Part shown: positions 1-5,864 of the stretch, one piece after another
Position numbering within the stretch: the first letter of the stretch is position 1
Layout: each line of letters opens with the position of its first letter
Assembly (NCBI GenBank): GCA_964626595.1
Contig: CAZVFU010000077.1
Coordinates: forward strand, 1 to 10,023
Reading direction: 5' to 3'
DNA length: 10,023 bases
Origin: JAWLFI01 sp964626595
GTDB taxonomy: Bacteria; Bacteroidota; Bacteroidia; Chitinophagales; Saprospiraceae
Notes under the pieces: model-generated
Databases searched by the model: none
What the model saw: the letters and a program-made list of their open reading frames with translations, nothing else
What the model was told of the DNA's origin: nothing
Program-made: the position numbers and the translations under genes

Positions 1-34
1 AAAAATACCCTGCTGACAGGGTCAACAGGGTATT
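1..34 (-). terminator. Intrinsic terminator of the ferritin gene
   Basis: AATACCCTG (4-12) is the exact reverse complement of CAGGGTATT (26-34), giving a 9-bp stem with a 13-base loop. Read on the minus strand the stem runs into TTT at the window edge. A competing 6-bp stem with a CTGA tetraloop (7-12 with 17-22) uses the same left arm. It lies 28 bases beyond the ferritin stop codon, where a terminator is expected. The U-tract may continue outside the window. Confidence 0.8.
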
Positions 35-62
35 CTATTCATTCTATTATTGAATTTGAGCC

Positions 63-584
63 TTAGGCAGGGCCGTGTTCTCCGGCTGCTTTTTCTTTTG
101 AAATGGATTGGATCTCCTTGTCAATATAGTATAGAGCCAACGGTCCTTCTCCGATCAGCTTTATTCGGTCAAGAATCGTACGCATAAGGTTTTCCTCTTC
201 ACGTTGTTCTTCCACATACCACTGTAAGAAATTCATGGTCGCAAAATCATCCTCTTTATAAGCTAACTCTACCAACTTATTAATAGAAGCTGTGACTTTC
301 TTTTCGTGATCATACACTTGCTGAAACAGTTTTTGGATGCTTTCAAACTCCAATGGGGGCTGCTCAATAGCGGGTGAAATGGCGTGGCCATCGACTTCGG
401 AGATATAGTGAAAAATCTTGAGCATGTGCATCCGCTCTTCCTCACTTTGCTCGTGCATAAATTCACTGGCACCATCCATGCTTTCTTTATCGCACCAACT
501 GGCCATAGATAAGTATAATTGTGAGGCATAACCTTCAAGTGCTATTTGCTTATTGAGCGCTTCTAACATCGTATCTGAAATCAT
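63..584 (-). CDS. ftnA: Bacterial non-haem ferritin (FtnA-type)
   Basis: Iron-storage ferritin of 173 residues, the usual length for bacterial FtnA. Such proteins form a 24-subunit cytoplasmic shell that oxidises Fe(II) and stores it as ferric mineral. The translation is a four-helix bundle with a short fifth C-terminal helix. Every expected iron ligand falls at the E. coli FtnA numbering: E17, E50, H53, E94, Q127 and E130 form the di-iron ferroxidase centre, E49, E126 and E129 the third (C) site, and Y24 the conserved nearby tyrosine. No haem-ligand methionine typical of bacterioferritin was recognised. The ATG at 584 gives a family-like N-terminus; upstream is A-rich with no strong ribosome site. 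The phosphatase gene lies 108 bases upstream on the same strand, with no clear terminator between, so read-through into ferritin is possible. An intrinsic terminator follows at 1-34. No iron-responsive operator was recognised. Confidence 0.96.
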   Translation of the reverse strand: MISDTMLEALNKQIALEGYASQLYLSMASWCDKESMDGASEFMHEQSEEERMHMLKIFHYISEVDGHAISPAIEQPPLEFESIQKLFQQVYDHEKKVTASINKLVELAYKEDDFATMNFLQWYVEEQREEENLMRTILDRIKLIGEGPLALYYIDKEIQSISKEKAAGEHGPA

Positions 585-692
585 AATATTTTTTCTTTTA
601 AGTTCTTCAATGAAACGGCAAAAAGAGACACTTGTTCCCTCTATCTATAGTTTAGCATGAGTTTAAATAAAAATAGTAGCAAGCTTATAATT

Positions 693-1136
693 TTAGGCCT
701 TTTGCAGCCAGCGATCGATGGAAGTGCGAATAATATCAAACACTTTATCGAACCCGCCCTCCAGGTACGGATCCGGGACCCGATTGATGGCTGGATCGGG
801 GTGATAGTCGGTCAAACGGACAAGCTGAGCCCGGGTACCGCTCGGCGCTAATTTTCGCGCATCTTCATAATTTTTATCGTCCATTACGATGATCCAGTCA
901 AATTCAGAAAAATCATCTTCTTGAAGCTGACGCGCGCGCAAATCGGAGATATCAATTCCATTGTCAGAAGCCACTGCAGCCGCTCTGGAGTCCGGACTCT
1001 CCCCGATATGCCAATCACCCGTTCCCGCAGAGTCCACTGCAGCTTCAATTTCGCCATTATTGATGCGCTCCCGAAGGATGCCGTGTGCCATCGGTGATCG
1101 ACATATATTCCCCAAACAAACCATTAATACTTTCAT
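693..1136 (-). CDS. Low-molecular-weight protein tyrosine phosphatase
   Basis: Cytoplasmic enzyme of the LMW-PTP family (147 residues, normal length), which hydrolyses phosphotyrosine through a cysteinyl-phosphate intermediate. The CX5R(S) P-loop is at the N-terminus: C7-LGNIC-R13-S14, with nucleophile C7 and phosphate-binding R13. The general-acid loop is the late DPY motif, D122-P123-Y124. The start at 1136 puts the P-loop directly after the first beta-strand (MKVLMV), as the family requires. It is transcribed away from trkA and toward ferritin. Relatives either act in exopolysaccharide control with BY-kinases (Wzb/Etp type) or are stand-alone phosphatases of unknown target. No kinase or polysaccharide gene is present here, so this is better treated as an orphan LMW-PTP. 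Arsenate reductases share the fold, but no arsenic genes are near. Confidence 0.94.
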   Translation of the reverse strand: MKVLMVCLGNICRSPMAHGILRERINNGEIEAAVDSAGTGDWHIGESPDSRAAAVASDNGIDISDLRARQLQEDDFSEFDWIIVMDDKNYEDARKLAPSGTRAQLVRLTDYHPDPAINRVPDPYLEGGFDKVFDIIRTSIDRWLQKA

Positions 1137-1376
1137 AGAATATCCATTTACTTCATTAAGTATACAATTTATCGCCTGTAAAGATGAGATATTTCAAGGT
1201 TTTCTGCATATCGACCGCAGGCCAGGCGCGTGGCCCCGTGAGGGGGATGGAGGGGCCGGCCCGCAACATTGAATCACACCGGATTAGGTGGCGACAAGGA
1301 ACTGAAGCTCCTTTTGTCCCTTTACCTGTTTTATGGGGGCCGGAGATGCAGCCGCGCTCCACCCTCAAATCACAAC

Positions 1377-1404
1377 TTGTATGAGCAAATAATATGTACA
1401 TTTG
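1377..1404 (+). promoter_or_regulatory. Putative Bacteroidota-type promoter for trkAH
   Basis: TACATTTG at 1397-1404 matches the Bacteroidota -7 consensus TAnnTTTG exactly. A TTG at 1377-1379 lies 17 bases upstream, within the spacing described for Flavobacterium promoters (TTG-N17-23-TAnnTTTG). Transcription would begin near 1410 and give trkA a leader of about 130 bases carrying the GC-rich hairpin at 1463-1492. The -33 and -7 elements fall in the left arm and right half of the 1377-1412 palindrome. On the minus strand the same symmetry gives TTG and a near-match TATTATTTG with one extra base, so weak divergent activity toward the phosphatase gene is conceivable. Confidence 0.5.
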
Positions 1405-1412
1405 CTATACAA
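1377..1412. repeat. 13-bp-arm interrupted palindrome in the trkA upstream region
   Basis: TTGTAT + AGCAAAT (1377-1382, 1384-1390) is the reverse complement of ATTTGCT + ATACAA (1400-1412), apart from a single bulged G at 1383. The central spacer is 9 bases. The match is 13 paired bases in an AT-rich island, flanked at some distance by the 9-bp arms TGCAGCCGC/GCGGCTGCA. Such symmetry suits a dimeric regulator site or an extruded cruciform, and it overlaps the predicted trkA promoter. No known operator consensus was recognised. Confidence 0.65.
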
Positions 1413-1521
1413 AAATCGCATGGCGGCTGCACCGAGCGAAAAGCGAGCCCGGAGGCACCCGACCCCGACTCCGCCTGCCGGCGGAAGAGGGGGCACGGCC
1501 AAAAAAATTATAAAAATAAAA

Positions 1522-1534
1522 AGGATTTGATCCT
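1522..1534 (+). promoter_or_regulatory. Small inverted repeat at the trkA translation start
   Basis: AGGAT-ttg-ATCCT is a perfect 5-bp inverted repeat ending 6 bases before the trkA ATG at 1541. Its left arm contains the only purine-rich stretch resembling a Shine-Dalgarno (AAGGA, 1521-1525), which is far from the start (15 bases). If folded, the hairpin would hide that stretch and bring it spatially nearer the ATG. It could be chance in an A-rich leader, and Bacteroidota often initiate without Shine-Dalgarno pairing. Confidence 0.3.
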
Positions 1535-1540
1535 AAAAAT

Positions 1541-2881
1541 ATGAGAATCATCATTGTAGGAGCGGGTGATATTGGGTTTCATCTGGCGCATCTATTGAGT
1601 AATGAGCAGCAGGATATTACCCTGATCGATAATAAGAAGGAGGTGCTCGATCTGGCTGGGCAAAAACTGGATGTTTTAACTGTCTATGGAGATGGTTCAT
1701 CTTTTGCTACACTGGAAGAAGCTTCGATTCGAAATGTGGATTTATTTATCAGTGTAACCACATCGGAAAAGACAAATCTGGTCAGCTGTATTTTAGCGAA
1801 AGAGTATGGGGCAAAACAAACGATAGCGCGGGTAAATCAGGCGGAATATCTCGAAGAAAAGTCACAGCATACCTTTAGAAAATTGGGTGTTGATGTTTTA
1901 TTTTCTCCACGTGCATTAGCGGCACAGGAGATTGAGCGCTTGATAGAACACCCCTATTTTACAGATGTTTTCGATTTTGAGGATGGCTTATTCTCTCTTT
2001 GTGGTCTATATATCGAGCAAAAATGCCCGGTTATAGATAAAACGATTGCAGAGATTGCGATGGAAAATGAAGGACTCGCATTCCGGCCGATTGCGATTCT
2101 CAGGGGCAATCAAACCTTAATTCCACGAGGACCGACTCAGGTGCTCTTGGGTGATCAGATTTTCTTCCTGAATCCAAGAGGAAAAATTCAAGATTTGATC
2201 GAGGTGTTCGGGCTGAGTAAACGAAAAATCCAAAATATTATGATGATTGGCGGGCAGGATATAGCCCGTTTGACAGCGGACCGCCTGGAAGGAAAGTATC
2301 GCGTAAAGCTGATCGATGATAATCGGTCCATGTGTAAGGAATTAGCGGAGGAGTTGAGCCATACATTGATCTTGCACGGAGATCCCACGAATTTTGAGCT
2401 TCTCCGAGAGGAGAGTTTGTCCACTATGGATTGTTTCATTGCGCTTACACAGAGTACGGAAGCAAATATCCTGTCCTCCATGATGGCGCGCAATATAGGT
2501 GTTGGGAAAACGATATCCCTTGTTGAAAACGCGGCCTACATTCGACTGTCGCACAATATCGGTATTGACACCCTAATCAATAAAAAGTTGATTGCGGCCA
2601 ATCATATTTTTAGATTCGTTCGCAAAGGGAAAGTAGCTGCTATAACCACTTTATCGGGAGTAAATGCAGAGGTCATTGAATTTATTATTGATCACGAGAG
2701 CAAGCTAACCAAACACGCCATCCACGAATTAACTTTCCCCGATGCCGCCTTAATTGGGGGAATTATTCGAGACAACCAGGCCTTTATCCCCGGGGGTAAT
2801 TTTAAAATGAAGGTAGATGATAAGGTCATCATTTTTGCCTTGCCCCAGGCGATTCGAAAAATTGAAAAAATGTTTACTTAG
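1541..2881 (+). CDS. trkA: Trk potassium uptake system NAD-binding subunit TrkA
   Basis: Peripheral cytoplasmic regulator of the TrkH potassium channel, 446 residues, close to E. coli TrkA. It has the duplicated RCK architecture: RCK_N (about 1-135), RCK_C (about 142-223), RCK_N (about 231-355), RCK_C (about 367-446). The first Rossmann motif is intact (G7-A-G-D-I-G12, with acidic D30 ending the second strand and G50-D51). In the second module the glycine motif is degenerate (G237-G-Q-D-I-A), although LIDD (257-260) and HGD (279-281) persist, so the two modules may differ in nucleotide binding. Known of the family: a ring of RCK domains under TrkH gates transport in response to NAD(H), ATP or ADP. 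The ATG at 1541 gives MRIIIVGAG immediately, the standard TrkA N-terminus. trkH begins 3 bases after the stop, so the two are surely co-transcribed. Confidence 0.96.
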   Translation: MRIIIVGAGDIGFHLAHLLSNEQQDITLIDNKKEVLDLAGQKLDVLTVYGDGSSFATLEEASIRNVDLFISVTTSEKTNLVSCILAKEYGAKQTIARVNQAEYLEEKSQHTFRKLGVDVLFSPRALAAQEIERLIEHPYFTDVFDFEDGLFSLCGLYIEQKCPVIDKTIAEIAMENEGLAFRPIAILRGNQTLIPRGPTQVLLGDQIFFLNPRGKIQDLIEVFGLSKRKIQNIMMIGGQDIARLTADRLEGKYRVKLIDDNRSMCKELAEELSHTLILHGDPTNFELLREESLSTMDCFIALTQSTEANILSSMMARNIGVGKTISLVENAAYIRLSHNIGIDTLINKKLIAANHIFRFVRKGKVAAITTLSGVNAEVIEFIIDHESKLTKHAIHELTFPDAALIGGIIRDNQAFIPGGNFKMKVDDKVIIFALPQAIRKIEKMFT

Positions 2882-2884
2882 CCA

Positions 2885-4333
2885 ATGATTAGTTTTCAGC
2901 CGATATCGAATATTGTGGGGGTTCAGATACTCATCGTCGGGGTGCTCATGTGGACATCCGTCCCCTTTGGCCTGTATTTTGGCGATGGTGATGCCTGGCC
3001 CTTGTTCTGGTCCGGATTGATTTCTATTGTTTTTGGGGGCGGAATATGGGCGTACAAGTTCAGTCTATCCACTTCTATCAACAAGAAGGAAGGCTATATC
3101 ATTGTGGTGCTGGGTTGGATGCTCATGGTTTTGTTTGGCACCTTACCTTATTTATTTTCCGGGGTTACCTCCGGATTTATTGATGCCTTCTTCGAAACTA
3201 TGTCCGGAATGACCACAACGGGAGCCACCATATTCACCGATATCGAGTCTTTGCCTCGGGGCCTATTGTTTTGGCGCAGTATGACCCAATGGATTGGAGG
3301 CATGGGAATTATCGTATTGACCGTGGCGATATTTCCATTATTGGGTTTTGGTGGTACGGAGCTATTTGTTGCTGAGGCTCCCGGACCGACATCGGATAAG
3401 TTGCACCCCCGAATACAGGAAACAGCCAAGCGCCTTTGGCTTATTTATCTGGGACTAACCGTCACGCTGTGCTTGATCCTTACTTTCATGGGACTCGGCT
3501 TTTACGATGGGATCAATCATGCCCTTACGACTATGGCTACAGGTGGATTCAGCACAAAAAATGACTCGATTGCTCATTTTGGCCCCGCCGTGCAATACGT
3601 CCTTATTTTATTCATGCTTTTTGCGGGAACGAACTATGCGGTTTTGTATTTGGCTCTAAAAAGAAAATGGGCTTCCATCTGGCGATATGATGAGTTTAAA
3701 TTTTATTTATTTCTGGTATTTGGAGTCGCCATTTTCTTCACTCTGGTGATGGTGTTTAAATTAGACCGAGGCGTGGAGGAATCCTTTCGAGAAGCCTTGT
3801 TTACTGTGGTTTCTCTGGTCACCACAACGGGTTTCGTCAATGCCGACTATACCTCCTGGACCTTATTACTTACCTTCATTTCGTTTACTTTACTTTTTTT
3901 TGGAGCGAATGCAGGATCGACTTCAGGAGGCATTAAGCTGGTTCGGCATGCGGTGTTTTTAAAAAATATTTACCTGGAGTTCAAGCGAATCTTACATCCT
4001 CGAGCGGTCATACCTTTACGGCTCAATGGAACTGTCGTCCGATCCCGGGTTTTAGTAAATATTTTAGTATTCCTTCTCGTTTACATCGGCATTTTTTTAG
4101 TTGGAAGTACCATTTTGGTTGGATCCGGAGTCGATTTTAGCACTTCCATAGGCGCTGTTGCCACCTCTCTAGGCAATGTGGGGCCTGCCATCGGATCAGT
4201 AGGGCCCGTCGATAATTTTGCTCATTTTTCAGGAGGAATCAAACTCTTCCTTAGCTTTATCATGTTAATCGGGCGATTAGAATTATTCACTGTGATACTA
4301 CTTCTTATGCCCTTTTTCTGGCAGAAAGGCTAA
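2885..4333 (+). CDS. trkH: Trk potassium uptake channel subunit TrkH
   Basis: Integral inner-membrane potassium-translocating subunit of the SKT (Trk/Ktr/HKT) superfamily, 482 residues, about the length of E. coli TrkH. Four membrane-pore-membrane repeats are visible, each with its selectivity-filter loop: TTTGAT around G113, MATGGFS around G220, VTTTGF around G316 and LGNVGPAIG around G433. Supporting signatures are WIGGMGI (136-142), the glycine-rich GSTSGGIKL (344-352), which fits the intramembrane gating loop of TrkH, and the C-terminal GRLELFT (463-469) typical of TrkH. The protein begins and ends with hydrophobic segments and lacks a cleavable signal. With TrkA it would import potassium for osmotic and pH homeostasis. 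The gene starts 3 bases after trkA. No classical terminator with a T-tract follows; palindromic element 2 begins within 20-30 bases of the stop. Confidence 0.96.
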   Translation: MISFQPISNIVGVQILIVGVLMWTSVPFGLYFGDGDAWPLFWSGLISIVFGGGIWAYKFSLSTSINKKEGYIIVVLGWMLMVLFGTLPYLFSGVTSGFIDAFFETMSGMTTTGATIFTDIESLPRGLLFWRSMTQWIGGMGIIVLTVAIFPLLGFGGTELFVAEAPGPTSDKLHPRIQETAKRLWLIYLGLTVTLCLILTFMGLGFYDGINHALTTMATGGFSTKNDSIAHFGPAVQYVLILFMLFAGTNYAVLYLALKRKWASIWRYDEFKFYLFLVFGVAIFFTLVMVFKLDRGVEESFREALFTVVSLVTTTGFVNADYTSWTLLLTFISFTLLFFGANAGSTSGGIKLVRHAVFLKNIYLEFKRILHPRAVIPLRLNGTVVRSRVLVNILVFLLVYIGIFLVGSTILVGSGVDFSTSIGAVATSLGNVGPAIGSVGPVDNFAHFSGGIKLFLSFIMLIGRLELFTVILLLMPFFWQKG

Positions 4334-4350
4334 AATTAATCTTATATGTA

Positions 4351-4510
4351 TTAGGGCGTCACCCCGAATAGTCCGCCACCGGCGGATCTCGGGGTCGCTA
4401 CGGTCGCCCGCTATCGGCTACCGGCGGGGCCGGCATCTCCCCGGTTCATTCCCGCCTCTGGGCGGCCATGAACCGGCGCCGGGCTCCCATCGCTGACGCG
4501 GGGTATCGTC
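4351..4510. repeat. GC-rich palindromic intergenic element 2 (REP-like)
   Basis: This lies in the 300-base gap between the convergent trkH and di-haem peroxidase genes. Stem-loop 1 is nested: ACCCCGA (4361-4367) pairs with TCGGGGT (4389-4395), and inside it TCCGCC (4372-4377) pairs with GGCGGA (4381-4386) across ACC. A short CCCGC/GCGGG pair follows (4407-4411 with 4424-4428). Stem-loop 2 has CCGGTTCAT (4441-4449) with ATGAACCGG (4468-4476), an inner CCGCC/GGCGG (4452-4456 with 4461-4465), and an extension CCGGC/GCCGG (4430-4434 with 4478-4482). No open frame here looks like a gene. Stem-loop 1 has the same layout as the hairpin at 1463-1492 in element 1. There is no T-tract after the stems, so it is not a standard terminator, though it could stabilise the trkAH 3' end. 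Confidence 0.65.
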
Positions 4511-4542
4511 AAGTCTTGTCACCTTGGTCGAGAATCAAAGTC

Positions 4543-4608
4543 GGAGGTGAAATGTAAACATGAAATCTAAAAAATAGCGGAGCGAAGATTTTCCGCTTCT
4601 CCACCTCC
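4543..4608. repeat. Inverted repeat GGAGGTG/CACCTCC around the peroxidase terminator
   Basis: GGAGGTG (4543-4549) and CACCTCC (4602-4608) are exact reverse complements 52 bases apart. They enclose the smaller AGCGGA/TCCGCT stem at 4576-4597. Together they would make a two-tier structure between the convergent genes. Chance occurrence of a 7-bp pair at this distance cannot be excluded. Confidence 0.35.
4571..4597 (-). terminator. Intrinsic terminator of the di-haem peroxidase gene
   Basis: On the minus strand AGCGGA (4597-4592) pairs with TCCGCT (4581-4576) across a 10-base loop and is followed at once by ATTTTTTAG. A 6-bp GC-containing stem plus a run of six T is a standard rho-independent terminator. 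It lies about 35 bases past the stop codon of the peroxidase gene at 4634. Confidence 0.75.
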
Positions 4609-4633
4609 ATTTATCCCGGGAATGAAAAAAGAT

Positions 4634-5770
4634 TTAGGGAAGCTCAGCTTCTTCAGAAGTTAGAGCACCCAAAAAAGCGATGACCGCTTGTTTTTCCTCC
4701 TCAGTCAATCCCAATGGGGACAATAAAGGAGAACTTTCGGGAATAGGTCCTTCATGATTCTTGAGGACATTCCGCGGAATGGGTTGCGGCATACCCCGAT
4801 TATACATATCCATCACCTCATTCAGGTCCGGCATGGTACCCGTATGCATATAAGGGGCGGTTCTCGCCACCTCTCGAAGGCTTGGCGTTTTGAAGGCGCC
4901 CAGCTGCAGCGTATCTTTCGTTATTACGTAGCGACCTAAATCCTCACCCGGCCGGCCAAAAAAAGTGAAGCCATCATTGTGAAACTGTTGATCAGAAAAT
5001 AGAGGTCCGTGATGGCAGTTCATACATTTCGCCTTTGTCCGAAACAAATGCAAGCCCAGGAGCTCCTGATCATTGAGTTGGTCATATTCTCCTGACCAAA
5101 ACTCATCAAACCGGCTTTGACCACTAACCACACTGCGTTCAAAAGTCGCCAATACTTTAGCTACCTCATTTTCCGAAATGCTATCGACGCCCATAACATC
5201 CCGAAATGCTTTGCGGTAGTCAGAAGAGGAATTCAATCGGGTCAAAATGATTTCCATATCCCCATTCATTTCCATACTATCCTGTATGGGCATTAGCGCC
5301 TGCTCTTCCAGTGAAGCAGCCCGGCCATCCCAAAAGTAGGTGTCGTGGTATGCCGCGTTGAGAATGGTCATGCTATTGCGCCGGCCTTTCCGACTTTCAT
5401 GGCCGAGGGATACCTGAAGACTGTCCGACCAACCCGTTTCAGGATTATGGCACGAAACGCAAGCGATATCTCCCTCCCCGGATAAGATGGGATCAAAAAA
5501 CAACTGACGCCCCAACTCTTGCTTTTGCTGAGAGAAAGGATTACTCTGAGGATATTCTATATTCTGTAAAGGGGCTAAAGGCTTCGCTTCTACCCCATCG
5601 TCTACGAAAAAATCCGGCCAATTCGCCGGTGATTGCTCATACCATATCCGAAGAGAGTCCGGATCCATAGTCTGATCCGAAAAAACAGAAGTGGTTTCCA
5701 TTTCCAGATTTTGGTTCATCCAAAGGATAGCCAGACTTACGGTCAGTATGATACTTAGTTTCCTATACAT
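4634..5770 (-). CDS. Di-haem cytochrome c peroxidase / MauG-family protein
   Basis: Exported c-type cytochrome of 378 residues in the bacterial di-haem peroxidase (CcpA/MauG) superfamily. A hydrophobic N-terminal segment (about 5-18) directs export; there is no lipobox cysteine, so it is either cleaved or a membrane anchor. Two CXXCH haem sites lie far apart as the family requires: C104-V-S-C107-H108 and C249-M-N-C252-H253. FWDGRAASLEEQA (146-158) followed by P161...E167-M is the conserved core around the catalytic glutamate. PYMHTGTM (307-314) is the conserved C-terminal motif. Where classical CcpA has the methionine ligand of the second haem, my from-memory alignment places Y323 (DMYNRG), as in MauG, with M322 and M320 adjacent. 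Canonical members reduce H2O2 in the periplasm; MauG-like ones oxidise protein or other substrates through high-valent haem. It is separated from the SusD operon by a strong terminator and has its own terminator downstream, so it is probably monocistronic. Confidence 0.92.
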   Translation of the reverse strand: MYRKLSIILTVSLAILWMNQNLEMETTSVFSDQTMDPDSLRIWYEQSPANWPDFFVDDGVEAKPLAPLQNIEYPQSNPFSQQKQELGRQLFFDPILSGEGDIACVSCHNPETGWSDSLQVSLGHESRKGRRNSMTILNAAYHDTYFWDGRAASLEEQALMPIQDSMEMNGDMEIILTRLNSSSDYRKAFRDVMGVDSISENEVAKVLATFERSVVSGQSRFDEFWSGEYDQLNDQELLGLHLFRTKAKCMNCHHGPLFSDQQFHNDGFTFFGRPGEDLGRYVITKDTLQLGAFKTPSLREVARTAPYMHTGTMPDLNEVMDMYNRGMPQPIPRNVLKNHEGPIPESSPLLSPLGLTEEEKQAVIAFLGALTSEEAELP

Positions 5771-5803
5771 CTACTTAAAGATACGAAAGAATCAAAGTGA
5801 ATC

Positions 5804-5851
5804 GTATAAAAAAAAGCGGAAATAAGGCTGAATCGCTCCTTATTTCCGCTT
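5804..5851 (-). terminator. Strong intrinsic terminator ending the SusD-type operon
   Basis: A perfect 14-bp inverted repeat: AAGCGGAAATAAGG (5814-5827) with CCTTATTTCCGCTT (5838-5851), 10-base loop. Read on the minus strand the stem runs directly into a run of eight T beyond its end and then ATACG. It begins 14 bases after the stop of the 695-aa gene and 34 bases before the ATG of the di-haem peroxidase, so it separates the two transcription units. Confidence 0.92.
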
Positions 5852-5864
5852 GATTTCTGGACGT

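Larger units (their letters stand above)
1205..1500. repeat. GC-rich palindrome-dense intergenic element 1 (REP-like)
   Basis: This fills most of the 404-base gap between the phosphatase and trkA and has no credible gene. It is visibly richer in G and C than the coding DNA on both sides and is built of inverted repeats: GGCCA/TGGCC (1220-1224 with 1231-1235), CCCC-GTGA-GGGG (1234-1245), the 10-base perfect palindrome GGGCCGGCCC (1253-1262), GACAA+GGA with TCC+TTGTC (1293-1318, two-base bulge), arms TGCAGCCGC/GCGGCTGCA (1347-1355 with 1423-1431) around an AT-rich island, and CCCC-gac-TCCGCC-tgcc-GGCGGA-aga-GGGG (1463-1492). The last hairpin and the word GGGGCCGG (1252 and 1336) recur in the gap after trkH. 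Seen: the palindromes and the composition. Inferred: membership of a dispersed intergenic repeat family. The boundaries are approximate. The remaining bases 1137-1204 and 1501-1540 are AT-rich leader sequence. Confidence 0.6.

Noticed and set aside
657..851. A plus-strand 64-codon frame starting in the ferritin-phosphatase gap
   Set aside because: Most of it lies antisense inside the phosphatase coding region, and its sequence shows no family features.
1158..1200. Possible minus-strand promoter for the phosphatase (TTG ... TAAATTG)
   Set aside because: The -7 element lacks one T of TAnnTTTG and the spacing is at the upper limit (23 bases); too weak to annotate.
1463..1492. The GC hairpin as an intrinsic terminator for the trkA leader
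   Set aside because: It is followed by CACGGCC and then an A-run on the plus strand, not T. On the minus strand the T-run precedes the stem.
1205..1500. Integron attC site or CRISPR-like array
   Set aside because: No GTTRRRY/RYYYAAC core pair and no regularly spaced direct repeats; the structure consists of unrelated inverted repeats.
1156..1544. Several overlapping open frames of 66-103 codons on both strands in the phosphatase-trkA gap
   Set aside because: They overlap each other on both strands, sit in palindromic GC-rich DNA, give low-complexity Pro/Arg/Gly-rich translations with no recognisable domain, and have no ribosome site. They are better explained as chance frames in a repeat element.
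4361..4395. Stem-loop 1 as the intrinsic terminator of trkH
   Set aside because: The stem is followed by CGCTACGG with no U-tract, so it does not meet the standard criterion, although it may affect the 3' end.
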